DNA of 64,000 bases from Hydractinia symbiolongicarpus (taxonomy: Eukaryota > Cnidaria > Hydrozoa > Anthoathecata > Hydractiniidae). Both the position numbers and the translations under genes were made by a program. Positions within the stretch are counted from its first letter, which is position 1. Every line of letters starts with the position of its first letter. Below, piece by piece: positions 20,430 to 34,199 of the stretch. The notes beneath the pieces were generated by a model. It was not told where the DNA came from. It was given only the letters and a program-made list of their open reading frames with translations, and ran no database searches. Location: assembly GCF_029227915.1 (NCBI RefSeq), contig NC_079877.1:19309851-19373850 (forward strand), read 5' to 3'.

Positions 20430-23400
20430 CTAGACCAATGGCAAGTTGCGCGAACACGTGGAACAACGTAATTCACGTGTAAGGCCTTTATTAGAACGCA
20501 AAAGCCATATTACGGCTTTTAGAAGGCTATGCACGTAGTTGACGGTGATATAAGGGCATGGCGCCAAGGCAAATGACTTTGGACGATGTAGTCCTTTGAG
20601 ACTGCAGGGACTAGACCAATGGCAAGCTGTGCGAACACGTGGAACCACGTAATTCAAGTGTAAGGACTTTATTGAGCCGCAAAAGCCATATTACGGCTTT
20701 TAGAAGGCTATGCACGTAGTTGACGGTGATATAAGAGCATGGCGTCAAAGAAAACGACTTGGGACGTTGTAGTCCATTGAGACTGCAAGGACTAGACCAA
20801 TGATACCTTGCCAAGGCTTGTGGAACCACGTATTTTAAGTGTAGGGCCTTAATTATGTCGTACAAGACCATATTACGGCTTTTAGAAGGCCATGCACGTA
20901 GTGGACGGTGATATAAGGGCATGGCGCCAAGGCAAATGACTTTGGACGATGTAGTCCTTTGAGACTGAAAGAACTAGACCAATAGCAAGCTGCGCGGACA
21001 TGTGGAACCACGTAATTCCCGTGTAAAGCCTTAATTAGGTCGCAAAAAGCCATAATACGGCTTCTAGAAAGCTTTGCACGTAGTTGATGGTGATATAAGG
21101 CCAGGACGCCAAGGAAACCGACTTGGAACGTTGTAGTCCATTGAGACTGAATGGTCTAGACCAATGATACCATGAGCAGGCTCGTGGAACTAAGTGATTA
21201 ACGTGTAAGGCCTTTATTAGGCGGCAAGAGGCCATAGTACGGCTTTTAGAAGGCTATGTTCGTAGTTGACGTTGATATAAAGCAATGGCGCCATGGAAAA
21301 CGACTTGGGACGTTGTAGATCATTAAGACTGCAAGGACTAAACCCATGGCAACCTTTGCGGACCCGTGGAACCACGTATTTTAAGTGTAGGGCCTTAATT
21401 ATGTCGTAAAAGACCATATTACTGCTTTTAGAAGGCTATGCACGTATTTGACGGTGATAAAAAGCCATGGCGCCAAGGAAAACGACTTGGCACGTTGCAG
21501 TCCATTGAGAATGAAAGGACCAGACCAATGATACAATGCGCAAACTGGTGGAAATACGTGATTTTCGTGTAAGGCCTTAGTTTGGCTGCAACAGGCCATA
21601 GTACGGCTTATAGAAGGCTATGCACATATTTGACGGTGATAAAAGGCCATGGCGGCAAGGAAAACGAATTGGCACGTTGCAGTCCATTGAGAATGAAAGG
21701 ACTAGACCAATGGCAAGTTGCGCAAACACGTGGAACAACGTAATTCACGTGTAAGGCCTTTATTAGGCCGCAAAAGCCATATTACGGCTTGTCGAAGGCT
21801 ATGCAAGCAGTTGCCGGTGATATAAGGGCATGGCGTCAAGAAAAACGACTTGGCACGTCTTTAGTCCATTGAGACTGCAAGGACTAGACCAATGCTAAGC
21901 TGCGCGAACACGTGGAACCACGTAATTCACGTGTAAGGCCTTTATTAGGCCGCAAAAGCCAAGTTACGGCTTTTAGAAGGGTATCCACGTAGTTAAGGGT
22001 GATATAAAGGAATGGCGCCATGGAAAACGACTTGGGACGTTGTAGATCATTATGACTGCAAGAACTAAACCCATGGCAACCTTTGCAGACCCGTGCAACG
22101 ACGTATTTTATGTGTGGGGCCTTAATTATGTCGTAAAAGACCATATTACTGCTTTTAGAAGGCTATGCACGTAGTTGACGGTGATAAAAAGCCATGGCGG
22201 CAAGGAAAACGACTTGGCACGTTGCAGTCCATTCAGAATAAAAGGACCAGATCAATGATATAATGCGCAGGCCTCTGGAAATACTTGATTTCGTGTAAGG
22301 CCTTTATTAGAACGCAAAAGCCATATTACGGCTTTTAGAAGGCTATGCACGTAGTTGACGGTGATATAAGGGCATGGCGCCAAGGCAAATGACTTTGGAC
22401 GATGTAGTCCTTTGAGACTGCAGGGACTAGACCAATGGCAAGCTGTGCGAACACGTGGAACCACGTAATTCAAGTGTAAGGACTTTATTGAGCCGCAAAA
22501 GCCATATTACGGCTTTTAGAAGGCTATGCACGTAGTTGACGGTGATATAAGAGCATGGCGTCAAAGAAAACGACTTGGGACGTTGTAGTCCATTGAGACT
22601 GCAAGGACTAGACCAATGATACCTTGCCAAGGCTTGTGGAACCACGTATTTTAAGTGTAGGGCCTTAATTATGTCGTAAAAGACCATATTACGGCTTTTA
22701 GAAGGCCATGCACGTAGTGGACGGTGATATAAGGGCATGGCGCCAAGGCAAATGACTTTGGACGATGTAGTCCTTTGAGACTGAAAGAACTAGACCAATA
22801 GCAAGCTGCGCGGACATGTGGAACCACGTAATTCCCGTGTAAAGCCTTAATTAGGTCGCAAAAAGCCATAATACGGCTTCTAGAAAGCTTTGCACGTAGT
22901 TGATGGTGATATAAGGCCAGGACGCCAAGGAAACCGACTTGGAACGTTGTAGTCCATTGAGACTGAATGGTCTAGACCAATGATACCATGAGCAGGCTCG
23001 TGGAACTAAGTGATTAACGTGTAAGGCCTTTATTAGGCGGCAAGAGGCCATAGTACGGCTTTTAGAAGGCTATGTTCGTAGTTGACGTTGATATAAAGCA
23101 ATGGCGCCATGGAAAACGACTTGGGACGTTGTAGATCATTAAGACTGCAAGGACTAAACCCATGGCAACCTTTGCGGACCCGTGGAACCACGTATTTTAA
23201 GTGTAGGGCCTTAATTATGTCGTAAAAGACCATATTACTGCTTTTAGAAGGCTATGCACGTATTTGACGGTGATAAAAAGCCATGGCGCCAAGGAAAACG
23301 ACTTGGCACGTTGCAGTCCATTGCGAATGAAAGGACCAGACCAATGATACAATGCGCAAACTCGTGGAAATACGTGATTTTCGTGTAAGGCCTTAGTTTG

Positions 23401-24060
23401 GCTGCAAGAGGCCATAGTACGGCTTATAGAAGGCTATGCACATATTTGACGGTGATAAAAGGCCATGGCGGCAAGGAAAACGAATTGGCACGTTGCAGTC
23501 CATTGAGAATGAAAGGACTAGACCAATGGCAAGTTGCGCAAACACGTGGAACAACGTAATTCACGTGTAAGGCCTTTATTAGGCCGCAAAAGCCATATTA
23601 CGGCTTGTCGAAGGCTATGCAAGCAGTTGCCGGTGATATAAGGGCATGGCGTCAAGAAAAACGACTTGGCACGTTTTTAGTCCATTGAGACTGCAAGGAC
23701 TAGACCAATGCTAAGCTGCGCGAACACGTGGAACCACGTAATTCACGTGTAAGGCCTTTATTAGGCCGCAAAAGCCAAGTTACGGCTTTTAGAAGGCTAT
23801 GCACGTAGTTGACGGTGATAAAAAGCCATGGCGGCAAGGAAAACGACTTGGCACGTTGCGGTCCATTGAGAATGAAAGGACTAGACCAATGATATCATGC
23901 GCAGGCTTGTGGAACCACGTAATTTACGTGTAAGGCCTTAATTAGTCTGCAAAAGGCCATACTACGGCTTGTCGAAGTCTATGCAAGCAGTTGCCGGTGG
24001 TATAAGGGCATGGCGTCAAAGAAAATGACTTGGGACGTTGTAGTCCATTGAGACTGAGAG
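20430..24060. repeat. Ten-monomer higher-order repeat, two units of 1,816 bp
   Basis: Monomer variants at about 20.6, 20.85, 21.03, 21.2 and 21.4 kb recur 1,816 bp later at 22.4, 22.67, 22.85, 23.03 and 23.2 kb. This is the A' counterpart of the units at 1-3450. The right limit is approximate. Confidence 0.8.
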
Positions 24061-24400
24061 AACTAGACCAATAGCACCATGCGCAGACTCGTGGAAATAC
24101 GTGATTTTCGTGTAAGGCCTTTATTAGGCGGCAAAAAGCCATATTACGGCTTTTAGTAGGCTATGCACGTAGTTGACGTTGATATAAGGCAATGGCGCCA
24201 TGGAAAACGACTTGGGACGTTGTAGATCATTAAGACTGCAAAGACTAAACCCATGGCAACCTTTGCGGACCCGTGGAACCACGTATTTTAAGTGTAGGGC
24301 CTTAATTATGTCGTAAAAGACCATATTACTGCTTTTAGAAGGCTATGCACGTATTTGACGGTGATAAAAAGCCATGGCGGCAAGGAAAATGACTTTGGAC

Positions 24401-24430
24401 GTTAGGGTTAACCCTAACCCTAACCCTAAC
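24401..24430. repeat. Interstitial head-to-head telomere repeats
   Basis: One TTAGGG followed directly by CCCTAA repeats: GTTAGGGTTAACCCTAA... with about three CCCTAA units, embedded in a monomer. The matching place in copy A (about 4172) has ordinary satellite. The patch and about 70 bp of satellite after it make up the ~101-bp length difference between the copies, so the whole block was inserted in A'. TTAGGG is the telomere repeat of most animals. Confidence 0.9.
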
Positions 24431-24755
24431 GGCTTTTAGAAGGCCATGCACTTAGTGGACGATGATAAAAGGCCATGGCGCCAAGGAAAACGACTTGGCA
24501 TGATGCAGTCTATTGAGAATGGAAGGACTAGACCAATGGCAAGCTGCACGAACACGTGGAACAACATAATTTACGTGTAAGGCCTTAATTATGTCGTAAA
24601 AGACCATATTACGGTTTTTAGAAGGCCATGTACGTAGTGGACGGTGATATAAGGGCATGGCGCCAAGGAAACCGACTGGGAACGTTGTAGTCCATTGAGA
24701 CTGAAAGGTCTAGACCAATGATACCATGAGTAGTCCCGTGGAACCAAGTGATTAA
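24431..24755. repeat. 182-bp satellite array, block 4
   Basis: Short stretch of satellite between the telomere-repeat patch and the second small transposon. The first ~70 bp (GGCTTTTAGAAGGCCATGC onwards) is an extra partial monomer relative to copy A; the rest matches about 4173-4436. Confidence 0.95.
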
Positions 24756-25497
24756 CCCTATTCGGTCCGGGGGGGGCGGATTCCGCCCCCCCTGACGTTT
24801 TTTTTTTAATAAATCCTGATTGCGTTGTTATATGGCTATAATACTTACTGAGTTTCAACATTTATCTATTAGACACCTGCATGCAAATTTTTTAGGTCCC
24901 ATACCTTTCAGAGGCTTTGATATTGGCCATTACTCGAAACTACCCCTAAAACTCTCTATGAAATCCTTATAATGGAGAAAATATAATAACTCCTGTTAGG
25001 ATTATCCTTAGAACTTGAAACTTGCAACACAACTTTGTTTCATTTAGAAGAATCATTTTGAATAATTTAAACACGTGACTAATCCAAATTCCCGATTTTG
25101 TCGGATTTTACCCGAAAATCGGAAAAAGACGGATTTTCGGGCAATTTTTGGCAATTTTTTATCCGATCCATGTAAAAACCGGAAGATATGTTAAATAACT
25201 TTTATTTAGCTTTCAGAAACTTCAAACAGAATGTAAAAATTCGCTTTAGAACAAAAGTAATTATATTTTAAGCAGATAGTGGCATTTTTAACAATTTTTA
25301 AGCTTTTGATGACGTCACAGAAAATGCGCTGACGCAAGCAAATTTTTTTTGGCGTCATTTTGTTCCTTTTATGACGTACTATAAGTGTGCCAAGTTTGAT
25401 TCAATTTGAACAACCCTATGAAAAGTTATTGAGGAGGGGCGGAATCCGCCCCCCCCCCCCGGTCATAGTATGTTCGAAAAACCAGGACCGAATAGGG
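24756..25497. mobile_element. Non-autonomous TTAA-targeted DNA transposon, copy 2
   Basis: 742 bp, nearly identical to 4437-5177. It has the same 13-bp inverted repeats starting CCCTATTCGG, the same G/C palindromes, and TTAA at 24752-24755 and 25498-25501. Differences I could see are one base (CAATTTGAAC for CAATTGGAAC, near 25405) and one base in the terminal C run. It sits in the same monomer position with the same flanks as copy 1, so it arose by array duplication rather than by a second transposition. Confidence 0.87.
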
Positions 25498-25999
25498 TTA
25501 ACGTGTAAGGCCTTTATTAGGCGGCAAGAGGCCATAGTACGGCTTTTAGAAGGCTATGCTCGTAGTTGACGTTGATATAAGGCAATGGCGCCATGGAAAA
25601 CGACTTGGGACGGTTTAGATCATTATGACTGCAAGGACTAAACCCATGGCAACCTGTGCGGACCCGTGCAACGACGTATTTTATGTGTAGGGCCTTAATT
25701 ATGTCGTAAAAGACCATATTACTGCTTTTAGAAGGCCATGCACGTAGTGGACGATGATAAAAGGCCATGGCGCCAAGGAAAACGACTTGGCACGTTGCAG
25801 TCCATTGAGAATGAAAGGACCAGACCAATGATACAATGCGCAGGCCTCTGGAAATACTTGATTTCGTGTAAGGCCTTTATTAGGCGGCAAGAGGCCATAG
25901 TACGGCTTATAGAAGGCTATGCACATATTTGACGGTGATAAAAGGCCATGGCGGCAAGGAAAACGACTTGGCACGTTGCAGTCCATTGAGAATGAAAGG

Positions 26000-26910
26000 A
26001 CCAGACCAATGATATAATGCGCAGACCTCTGGAAATACTTGATTTCGTGTAAGGCCTTTATTAGAACGGAAAAGCCATATTACGGCTTTTAGAAGGCTAT
26101 GCACGTAGTTGACGGTTATATAAGGGCGAGGCGTCAAGGCAAATGACTTTGGACGATGTAGTCCTTTGAGACTGAGAGAACTAGACCAATAGCAAGCTGC
26201 GCGGTCATGTGGAACCACGTAGTTCACGTGTAAAGCCTTAATTAGGCCGCACAAAGCCATAATACGGCTCTTAGAAAGCTTTGCACGTAGTTGATGGTGA
26301 TACAAGGCCATGACGCCAAGGAAGCCGACTGGGAACGTTGTAGTCCATTGAGACTGAAAGGTCTAGACCAATGATACCATGAGCAGTCCTGTGGAACCAA
26401 GTGATTAACGTGTAAGGCCTTTATTAGGCGGCAAGAGGCCATAGTACGGCTTTTAGAAGGCTATGCTCGTAGTTGACGTTGATATAAGGCAATGGCGCCA
26501 TGGAAAACGACTTGGGACGGTTTAGATCATTATGACTGCAAGGACTAAACCCATGGAACCTGTGCGGACCCGTGCAACGACGTATTTTATGTGTAGGGCC
26601 TTAATTATGTCGTAAAAGACCATATTACTGCTTTTAGAAGGCTGTTCACGTAGTTGACAGTGATATAAGGGCATGGCGCCAAGAAAAACGACTTGGCACG
26701 ATGCAGTCCATTGAGAATGAAAGGACTAGAGCTATGATACCATGCGCAGGCTTGTGGAACCACGTAATTTACGTGTAAGGCCTTAATTAGTCTGCAAAAG
26801 GCCATAATACGGCTTGTCGAAGTCTATGCAAGCAGTTGCCGGTGGTATAAGGGCATGGCGTCAAAGAAAACGACTTGGGACGTTGCAGTCCATTGAGACT
26901 GCAGGGACTA
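26000..26910. repeat. Five-monomer expansion present only in copy A'
   Basis: The offset between A and A' rises by 908 bp (five monomers) between about 5.7 and 6.0 kb of copy A, so about 26.0-26.9 kb has no counterpart there. The limits are approximate. It is either a local gain in A' or a loss in A. Confidence 0.6.
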
Positions 26911-29900
26911 GACCAATGGCAAGCTGTGCGAACACGTGGAACCACGTAATTCACGTGTAAGGCCTTTATTAGGACGCAAAGCCATATTACGGCTTTTAGA
27001 AGGCTATGCACGTAGTTAACGGTGATATAAGGGCATGGCGCCAAGGAAAACGGCTTGGCACGATGCAGTCCATTGAGAATGAAAGGATTAGACCAATGAT
27101 ACCTTGCCCAGGCTTGTGGAACCACGTAATTTACGTGAAGGCCTTAACTGGGCTGCAAAAGGCCATACTACGGCTTGTCGAAGGCTATGCAAGCAGTTGA
27201 CGGTGATATAAGGGCATGGCGTCAAAGAAAACGACTAAAGACGTTGTAGTCCATTGAGACTGCAAGGACTAGACGAATGGCACCATGCGCAGACTCGTGG
27301 AAATACGTGATTTTCGTGTAAGGCCTTTATTTGGCGGCAAAAAGCCATATTACAGCTTTTAGTAGGCTATGCACGTAGTTGACGTTGATATAAGGCAATG
27401 GCGCCATGGAAAACGACTTGAGACGTTGTAGATCATTAAGACTGCAAAGACTAAACCCATGGCAACTGTGCGGACCCGTGGAACCACGTATTTTAAGTGT
27501 AGGGCCTTAATTATGTCGTAAAAGACCATATTACGGCTTTTAGAAGGCCATGCACTTAGTGGACGATGATAAAAGGCCATGGCGCCAAGGAAAACGACTT
27601 GGCATGATGCAGTCCATTGAGAATAAAAGGACTAGACCAATGGCAAGCTGCGCGAACACGAGGAACCACGTAATTCACGTGTAAGGCCTACTAGAGCCAT
27701 GGCAACCTGAGCGGACACGTAGAACCACGTAATTTAAGTGTAGGGTCTTTATTAGGCCGCAAAAAGCCATATTACGCCTTTTAGAACGCTATGCACATAG
27801 TTGACAGTTATATAAGGGCATGGCGCAAAGGGAAACGTCTTAGCACGTTGTAGTCCTTTGAGACTGAGAAACTAGCCCAATGACACCATGCGCAGACTAG
27901 TGGAAATACGTGATTTTCGTGTAAGGCCTTTATTAGGCGGTAAAAAGTCATATTACTGCTTTTAGAAGGCTACGCACGTAGTTGACGGTGATATAAGGGC
28001 ATGGCGCCAGGGAAAATGACTTTGGACGTTGTAGTCCTATGAGACAGAGAGAACTAGACCAATGGTACCATGCGCAAACTCGTGGAGATACGTGATTTTC
28101 CTGTAAGGCCTTAGTTAGGCTGCAAAAGGCCATACTACGGCTTGTCGAAAGCTATGCACGCAATTGCCGGTGATATAAGAGCATGGCGTCAAAGAAAACT
28201 ACTTGGGACGTTGTAGTCCATTCAGACTGCAAGGACTAGAGCCATGGCAACCTGTGCGGACACGGGGAACCACGTAATTTAAGTGTGGGGTCTTTATTAG
28301 GCCGCAAAAAGCCATATTACGTCTTTTAGAAGGCTATGCACGTAGTTAACGGTGATATAAGGGTATGGCGCCAAGGCAAATGACTATGGATAATGTACTC
28401 CTTTGAGACAAAGAGAACTAGAGCAATGGCATCATGTGCAGACTCGTGGAAATACGTGATTTTCGTGTAAGGCCTTAATTAGGCTGCAAAAGGCCATACT
28501 ACGGCTTGTCGAAGGCTATGCAAGCAGTTTCGGGTGATATAAGGGCATGGCGTCAAGGAAAACGACTTGGGACGTTGTAGTCCATTGGGACTGCAAGGAC
28601 TAGACCAATGGCAAGTTGCGCAAACACGTGGAACCACGTAATTCACGTGTATGGCCTTTATTAGGCCGCAAAAGCCATATTACGGCTTGTCGAAGGCTAT
28701 GCAAGCAGTTGCCGGTGATATAAGGGCATGGCGTCAAGAAACACGACTTGGCACGTTTTTAGTCCATTGAGACTGCAAGGACTAGACCAATGCCAAGCTG
28801 CGCGAACACGTGGAACCACGTAATTCACGTGTAAGGCCTTTATTAGGCCGCAAAAGCCAAGTTACGGCTTTTAGAAGGGTATCCACGTAGTTAAGGGTGA
28901 TATAAAGGCATGGCGCATGGAAAACGACTTGGGACGTTGTAGATCATTATGACTGAAAGAACTAAACCCATGGCAACCTGTGCGGACCCGTGCAACGACG
29001 TATTTTATGTGTAGGGCCTTAATTATTTCGTAAAAGACCATATTACTGCTTTTAGAAGGTTATGCACGTAGTTGACGGTGATATAAGGGTATGGCGCCAG
29101 GGAAAATGACTTTGATCGTTGTAGTCCTTTGAGACAGAGAGAACTAGACCAATGGTACCATGCGCAAACTCGTGGAAATACGTGATTTTCGCGTAAGGCC
29201 TTTATTAGGCGGCAAGAGGCCATCATAGTACGGCTTTTAGAAGGCTATGCTCGTAGTTGACGTTGATATAAGGCAATGGCGCCATGGAAAACGACTTGGG
29301 ACGTTGTAGTCCATTCAGACTGCAAGGACTATACCCATGGCAACCTGTGCAGACCCGTGCAACGACGTATTTTATGTGTAGGGCCTTAATTATGCGGTAA
29401 AAGACCATATTACTGCTTTTAGAAGGTTATGCACGTAGTTGACGGTGATATAAGGGCATGGCGCAAAGGCAAATGACTTAGCACGTTGTAGTCCTTTGAG
29501 ACTGAGAAACTAGCCCAATGGCACCATGCGCAGACTCGTGGAAATACGTGATATTCGTGTAAGGCCTTTATTAGGCGGTAAAAAGCCATATTACTGCCTT
29601 TAGAAGGCTATGCACGTAGTTGACGGTGATATAAGGCCATGACGCCAAGGAAAACGTCTTGGCACGTTGTAGTCCATTCAGACTGCAAGGACTACAGCCA
29701 TGGCAACCTGTGTGGACATGTGGAACCTCGTAATTTAAGTGTAGGGCCTTTATTAGGCCGCAAAAAGTCATATTACGGCTTGTCGAAGGCTATGCAAGCA
29801 GTTGCCTGTGATATAAGGGCATGGCGTCAAGAAAAATGACTTGGCACGTTTTTAGTCCATTGAGTCTGCAAGGACTAAACCAATGCCAAGCTGCGCGAAC

Positions 29901-32900
29901 ACATGGAACCACGTAATTTACGTGTAAGGCCTTTATTAGGCCGCAAAAGCCATATTACGTCTTTTAGAAGGCTATGCACGTAGTTGACGGTGATATAAGG
30001 GCATGGTGCCAAGGCAAATGACTTTGGATGTTGTACATGTGGAACCACGTAATTCAGGTGTAAAGCCTTAATTAGGCCGCAAAAAGTCATAATACGGCTT
30101 TTAGAAAGCTTTGCACGTAGTTGATGGTGATACAAGGCCATGACGCCAAGGAAACCGACTTGGAACGTTGTAGTCCCTAGAGACTGAAAGGTCTAGACCA
30201 GTGATACCATGAGCAGTCTCGTGGAACTAAGTGATTAACATGTAAGGCCTTTATTAGGCGGCAAGAGGCCATAGTACGGCTATGCTCGTAGTTGACGTTG
30301 ATATAAGGCAATGGCGCCATGGAAAACGACTTGGGACGTTGTAGATCATTATGACTGCAAGGACTAAACCCATGGCAACCTGTGCAGACCCGAGCAACGA
30401 CGTATTTTATGTGTAGGGCCTTAATTATGCCGCAAAAGCCATATTACGGCTTGTCGAAAGCTATGCAAGCAGTTGCCGGTGATAAAAGGGCATGGCGTCA
30501 AGAAAAACGACTTGGCACGTTTTTAGTCCATTGAGACTGCAAGGACTAGAACAATGCCAAGCTGCGCGAACACATAGAACCACTTAATTCAAGTGTAAGG
30601 CCTTTATTAGGCTGCAAAAGTCATTTCACGACTTTTAGATGGCTATCCACGTAGTTAACGGTGATATAAAGGCATGGCGCCAAGGAAAACGACCTGGGGC
30701 ATTGTAGTCCATTGAGACTGCAAGGACTAGACCAATGGCAAGCTGTGCGGACCCGTGCAACGACGTATTTTATGTGTAGGGCCTTAATTATGTCGTAAAA
30801 GACCATATTACTGTTTTTAGAAGGGTATGCACGTAGTTGACGGTGATATAAGGGTATGGCGCCAGGGAGAATGACTTTGGACGTTGTAGTCCCATGAGAC
30901 AGAGAGAACTAGACCAATGGTACTATGCGCAAACTCGTGTAAATACGTGATTTACGTTTAAGGCCTTAGTTAGGCTGCAAAAGGCCATATTACGGCTTTT
31001 AGAAGGCCATGCACTTAGTGGACGATGATAAAAGGCCATGGCGCCAAGGAAAACGACTTTGGACGATGTAGTCCATTCAGACTGCAAGGACTAGAGCCAT
31101 GGCAAGCTGCGCGAACACATAGAACCACTTAATTCAAGTGTAGGGCCTTAATTATGTCGTAAAAGACCATTTTACTGCTTTTAGAAGGCTATGCACGTAG
31201 TTGACGGTGATATAAGGCCATGACGCCAAGGAAAACAACTTGGGACGTTGTAGTCCATTCAGACTGCAAGGACTAGAGCCATGGCAACCTGTGCGGACCC
31301 GTGCAACGACGTATTTTATGTGTAGGGCCTTAATTATGTCGTAAAAGACCATATTACTGCTTTTAGAAGGTTATGCACGTAGTTGACGGTGATAAAAGGC
31401 CATGGCGGCAAGGAAAACGAATTGGCACGTTGCGGTCCATTGAGAATGAAAGGACTAGACCAATGATACCATGCGCAAACTCGTGGAAATACGTGATTTT
31501 CGTGTAAGGCCTTTATTAGGCGGCAAAAAGCCATATTACGGCTTTTAGTAGGCTATGCACGTAGTTGACGGTGATATAAGGGCATGGCGCCAAGGCAAAT
31601 GGCTTTGGACGATGTAGTCCTTTGAGACTGAGAGAACTAGACCAATAGCAAGCTGCGCAGACATGTGGAACCACGTAATTCAGGTGTAAAGCCTTAATTA
31701 GGGCGCAAAAACCATAATACGGCTTTTAGAAAGCTTTGCACGTAGGTGATGGTGATACAAGACCATGACGCAAAGGAAACCGACTTGGCACGTTGTAGTC
31801 CATTCAGACTGCAAGGACTAGAGCCATGGCAACCAGTGTGGACACGTAGAACCTCGTAATTTAAGTGTAAGGCCTTTATTAGGCCGCAAAAAGCAATATT
31901 ACGACTTTTAGAAGGCTATGCACGTAGTTGACAGTGATATAAGGGTATGGCGCCAGGGAAAATGACTATGGATGTTGTACTCCTTTGAGACAGAGAGAAC
32001 TAGAGCAATGGCACCATGCGCAGACTCGTGGAAATACGTGATTTTTGTGTAAGGCCTTAATTAGGCTGTAAAAGGCCATACTACGGCTTGTCGAAGGCTA
32101 TGCACGTAGTTGATGGTGATACAAGGCCATGACGCCAAGGAAACCGACTTGGAACGTTGTAGTCCATTGAGACTGAAAGGTCTAAACCAATGATACCATA
32201 AGCAGTCTCGTGGAACTAAGTGATTTTCGTGTAAGGCCTTTATTAGGCGGCGAAAAGCCATATTACGGCTTTTAGTAGGCCATGCACTTAGTGGACGATG
32301 ATAAAAGGCCATGGCGCCAAGGAAAACGACTTCGCATGATGCAGTCCATTGAGAATGAAAGGACTAGACCAATGGCAAGCTGCGCGAACACGTGGAACCA
32401 CGTAATTAACGTGTAAGGCCTCAATTATCTCATAAAAGACCATATTACGGCTTTTAGGAGGCCATGCACGTAGTGGACGATGATAAAAGGCCATGGCGCC
32501 AAGGAAAACGACTTGGCACGTTGCAGTCCATTGAGACTGAAAGGTCTAGACCAATGATACCATGAGCAGGCTCTTGGAACTAAGTGATTAACGTGTAAGG
32601 CCTTTATTAGGCGGCAAGAGGCCATAGTACGGCTTTTAGAAGGCTATGCTCGTGGTTGACGTTGATACAAGGCAATGGCGCCATGGAAAACGACTTGGCA
32701 CGTTGCGGTCCATTGAGAATGAAAGGACTAGACCAATGATACCATGCGCAAGCTTTTGGAACCACGTAATTTACGTGTAAAGCCTTAATTAGGCCGTAAA
32801 AGGCCATAATACGGCTTTTAGAAAGCTTTGCACGTAGTTGATGGTGATACAAGGCCATGATGCCAAGGAAACCGACTTGGAACGTTGTAGTCCATTGAGA

Positions 32901-34199
32901 CTGAAAGGTCTAAACCAATGATACCATGAGCAGTCTCGTGGAACTAAGTGATTAACGTGTAAGGCCTTTATTAGGCGGCAAGAGGCCATAGTACGGCTTT
33001 TAGAAGGCTATGCTCGTGGTTGACGTTGATACAAGGCAATGGCGCCATGGAAAACGACTTGGGACGTTGTAGATCATTATGATTGCAAGGACTAAACCCA
33101 TGGCAACCTGTGCAGACCCGTGCAACGACGTATTTTATGTGTAGGGCCTTAATTATGTCGTAAAAGACCATATTACTGCTTTTAGAAGGTTATGCACGTA
33201 GTTGACGGTGATATAAGGGTATGGCGCCAGGGAAAATGACTTTGGACGTTGTAGTCCTTTGAGACAGAGAGAACTAGACCAATGGTACCATGCGCAAACT
33301 CGTGGAAATACGTGATTTTCGTGTATGGCCTTAGTTAGGCTGCAAAAGGCCATACTACGGCTTGTCGAAGGCTATGCACGCAATTGCCGGTGATATAAGG
33401 GCATGGCGTCAAGGAAAACGACTTAGGACGTTGTAGTTCATTGGGACTGCAAGGACTAGACCAATGGCAAGTTGCGCGAACACGTGGAACAACGTAATTC
33501 ACGTGTAAGGCCTTTATTAGGCCGCAAAAGCTATATTACGGCTTGTCGAAAGCTATGCAAGCAGTTCCCGGTGATATAAGGGCATGGCGTCAAGAAAAAC
33601 GACTTGGCACGTTTTTAGTCCATTGAGACTGCAAGGACTAGACCAATGATACCATGCGCAGGCTGGTGGAACCACGTAATTTACGTGTAAGGCCTTTATT
33701 AGGCCGCAAAAGCCAAGTTACGGCTTTTAGAAGGGTATCCACGTAGTTAAGGGTGATATAAAGGCATGGCGCCATGGAAAACGACTTGGGACGTTGTAGA
33801 TCATTATGACTGCAAGGACTAAACCCATGGCAACCTGTGCAGACCCGTGGAACCACGTATTTTAAGTGTAGGGCGTTAATTATGTCGTAAAAGACCATAT
33901 TACTGCTTTTAGAAGGCTATGCACGTAGTTGACGGTGAGAAAAGGCCATGGCGGCCAGGAAAACGACTTGGCACGTTGCGGTCCATTGAGAATGAAGGGA
34001 CTAGACCAATGATACCATGCGCAGGCTTGTGAAACCACGTAATTTACGTGTAAGGCCTTTATTAGGCCGCAAAAGCCATATTGCGGCTTTTAGAAGGCTA
34101 TGCACGTAGTTGACGGTGATATAAGGGCATGGCGCAAAGGCAAATGACTTTGGACGATGTAGTCCTTTGAGACTGAGAGAACTAGACCAATAGGAAGCT

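Larger units (their letters stand above)
14833..24400. repeat. 182-bp satellite array, block 3
   Basis: Satellite from the large transposon to the telomere-repeat patch. It contains the end of duplication copy A (to about 20.07 kb), a local three-monomer duplication (about 19.6-20.4 kb, offset about 545 bp) and the start of copy A'. Scars include an internal monomer deletion at about 16099 (GATGTTGTA joined to CATGTGGAATC) and an 11-bp loss at about 16346 (GTACGGCTATGC for GTACGGCTTTTAGAAGGC...). Both recur in the duplicated copy near 30.03 and 30.28 kb. No gene is seen. Confidence 0.96.
20430..33645. repeat. Large array duplication, copy A' (approximate limits)
   Basis: Partner of copy A. 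It carries the same small TTAA element at the same position and the same deletion scars, but lacks the 7.3-kb transposon. It diverges from A at about 33.64 kb, after TTTTTAGTCCATTGAGACTGC. Differences between the copies are sparse, so the duplication is recent. Confidence 0.88.

Noticed and set aside
24756-25497. Independent insertion of the second TTAA element
   Set aside because: Its flanking monomers carry the same private variants as copy 1, so it was duplicated with the array.
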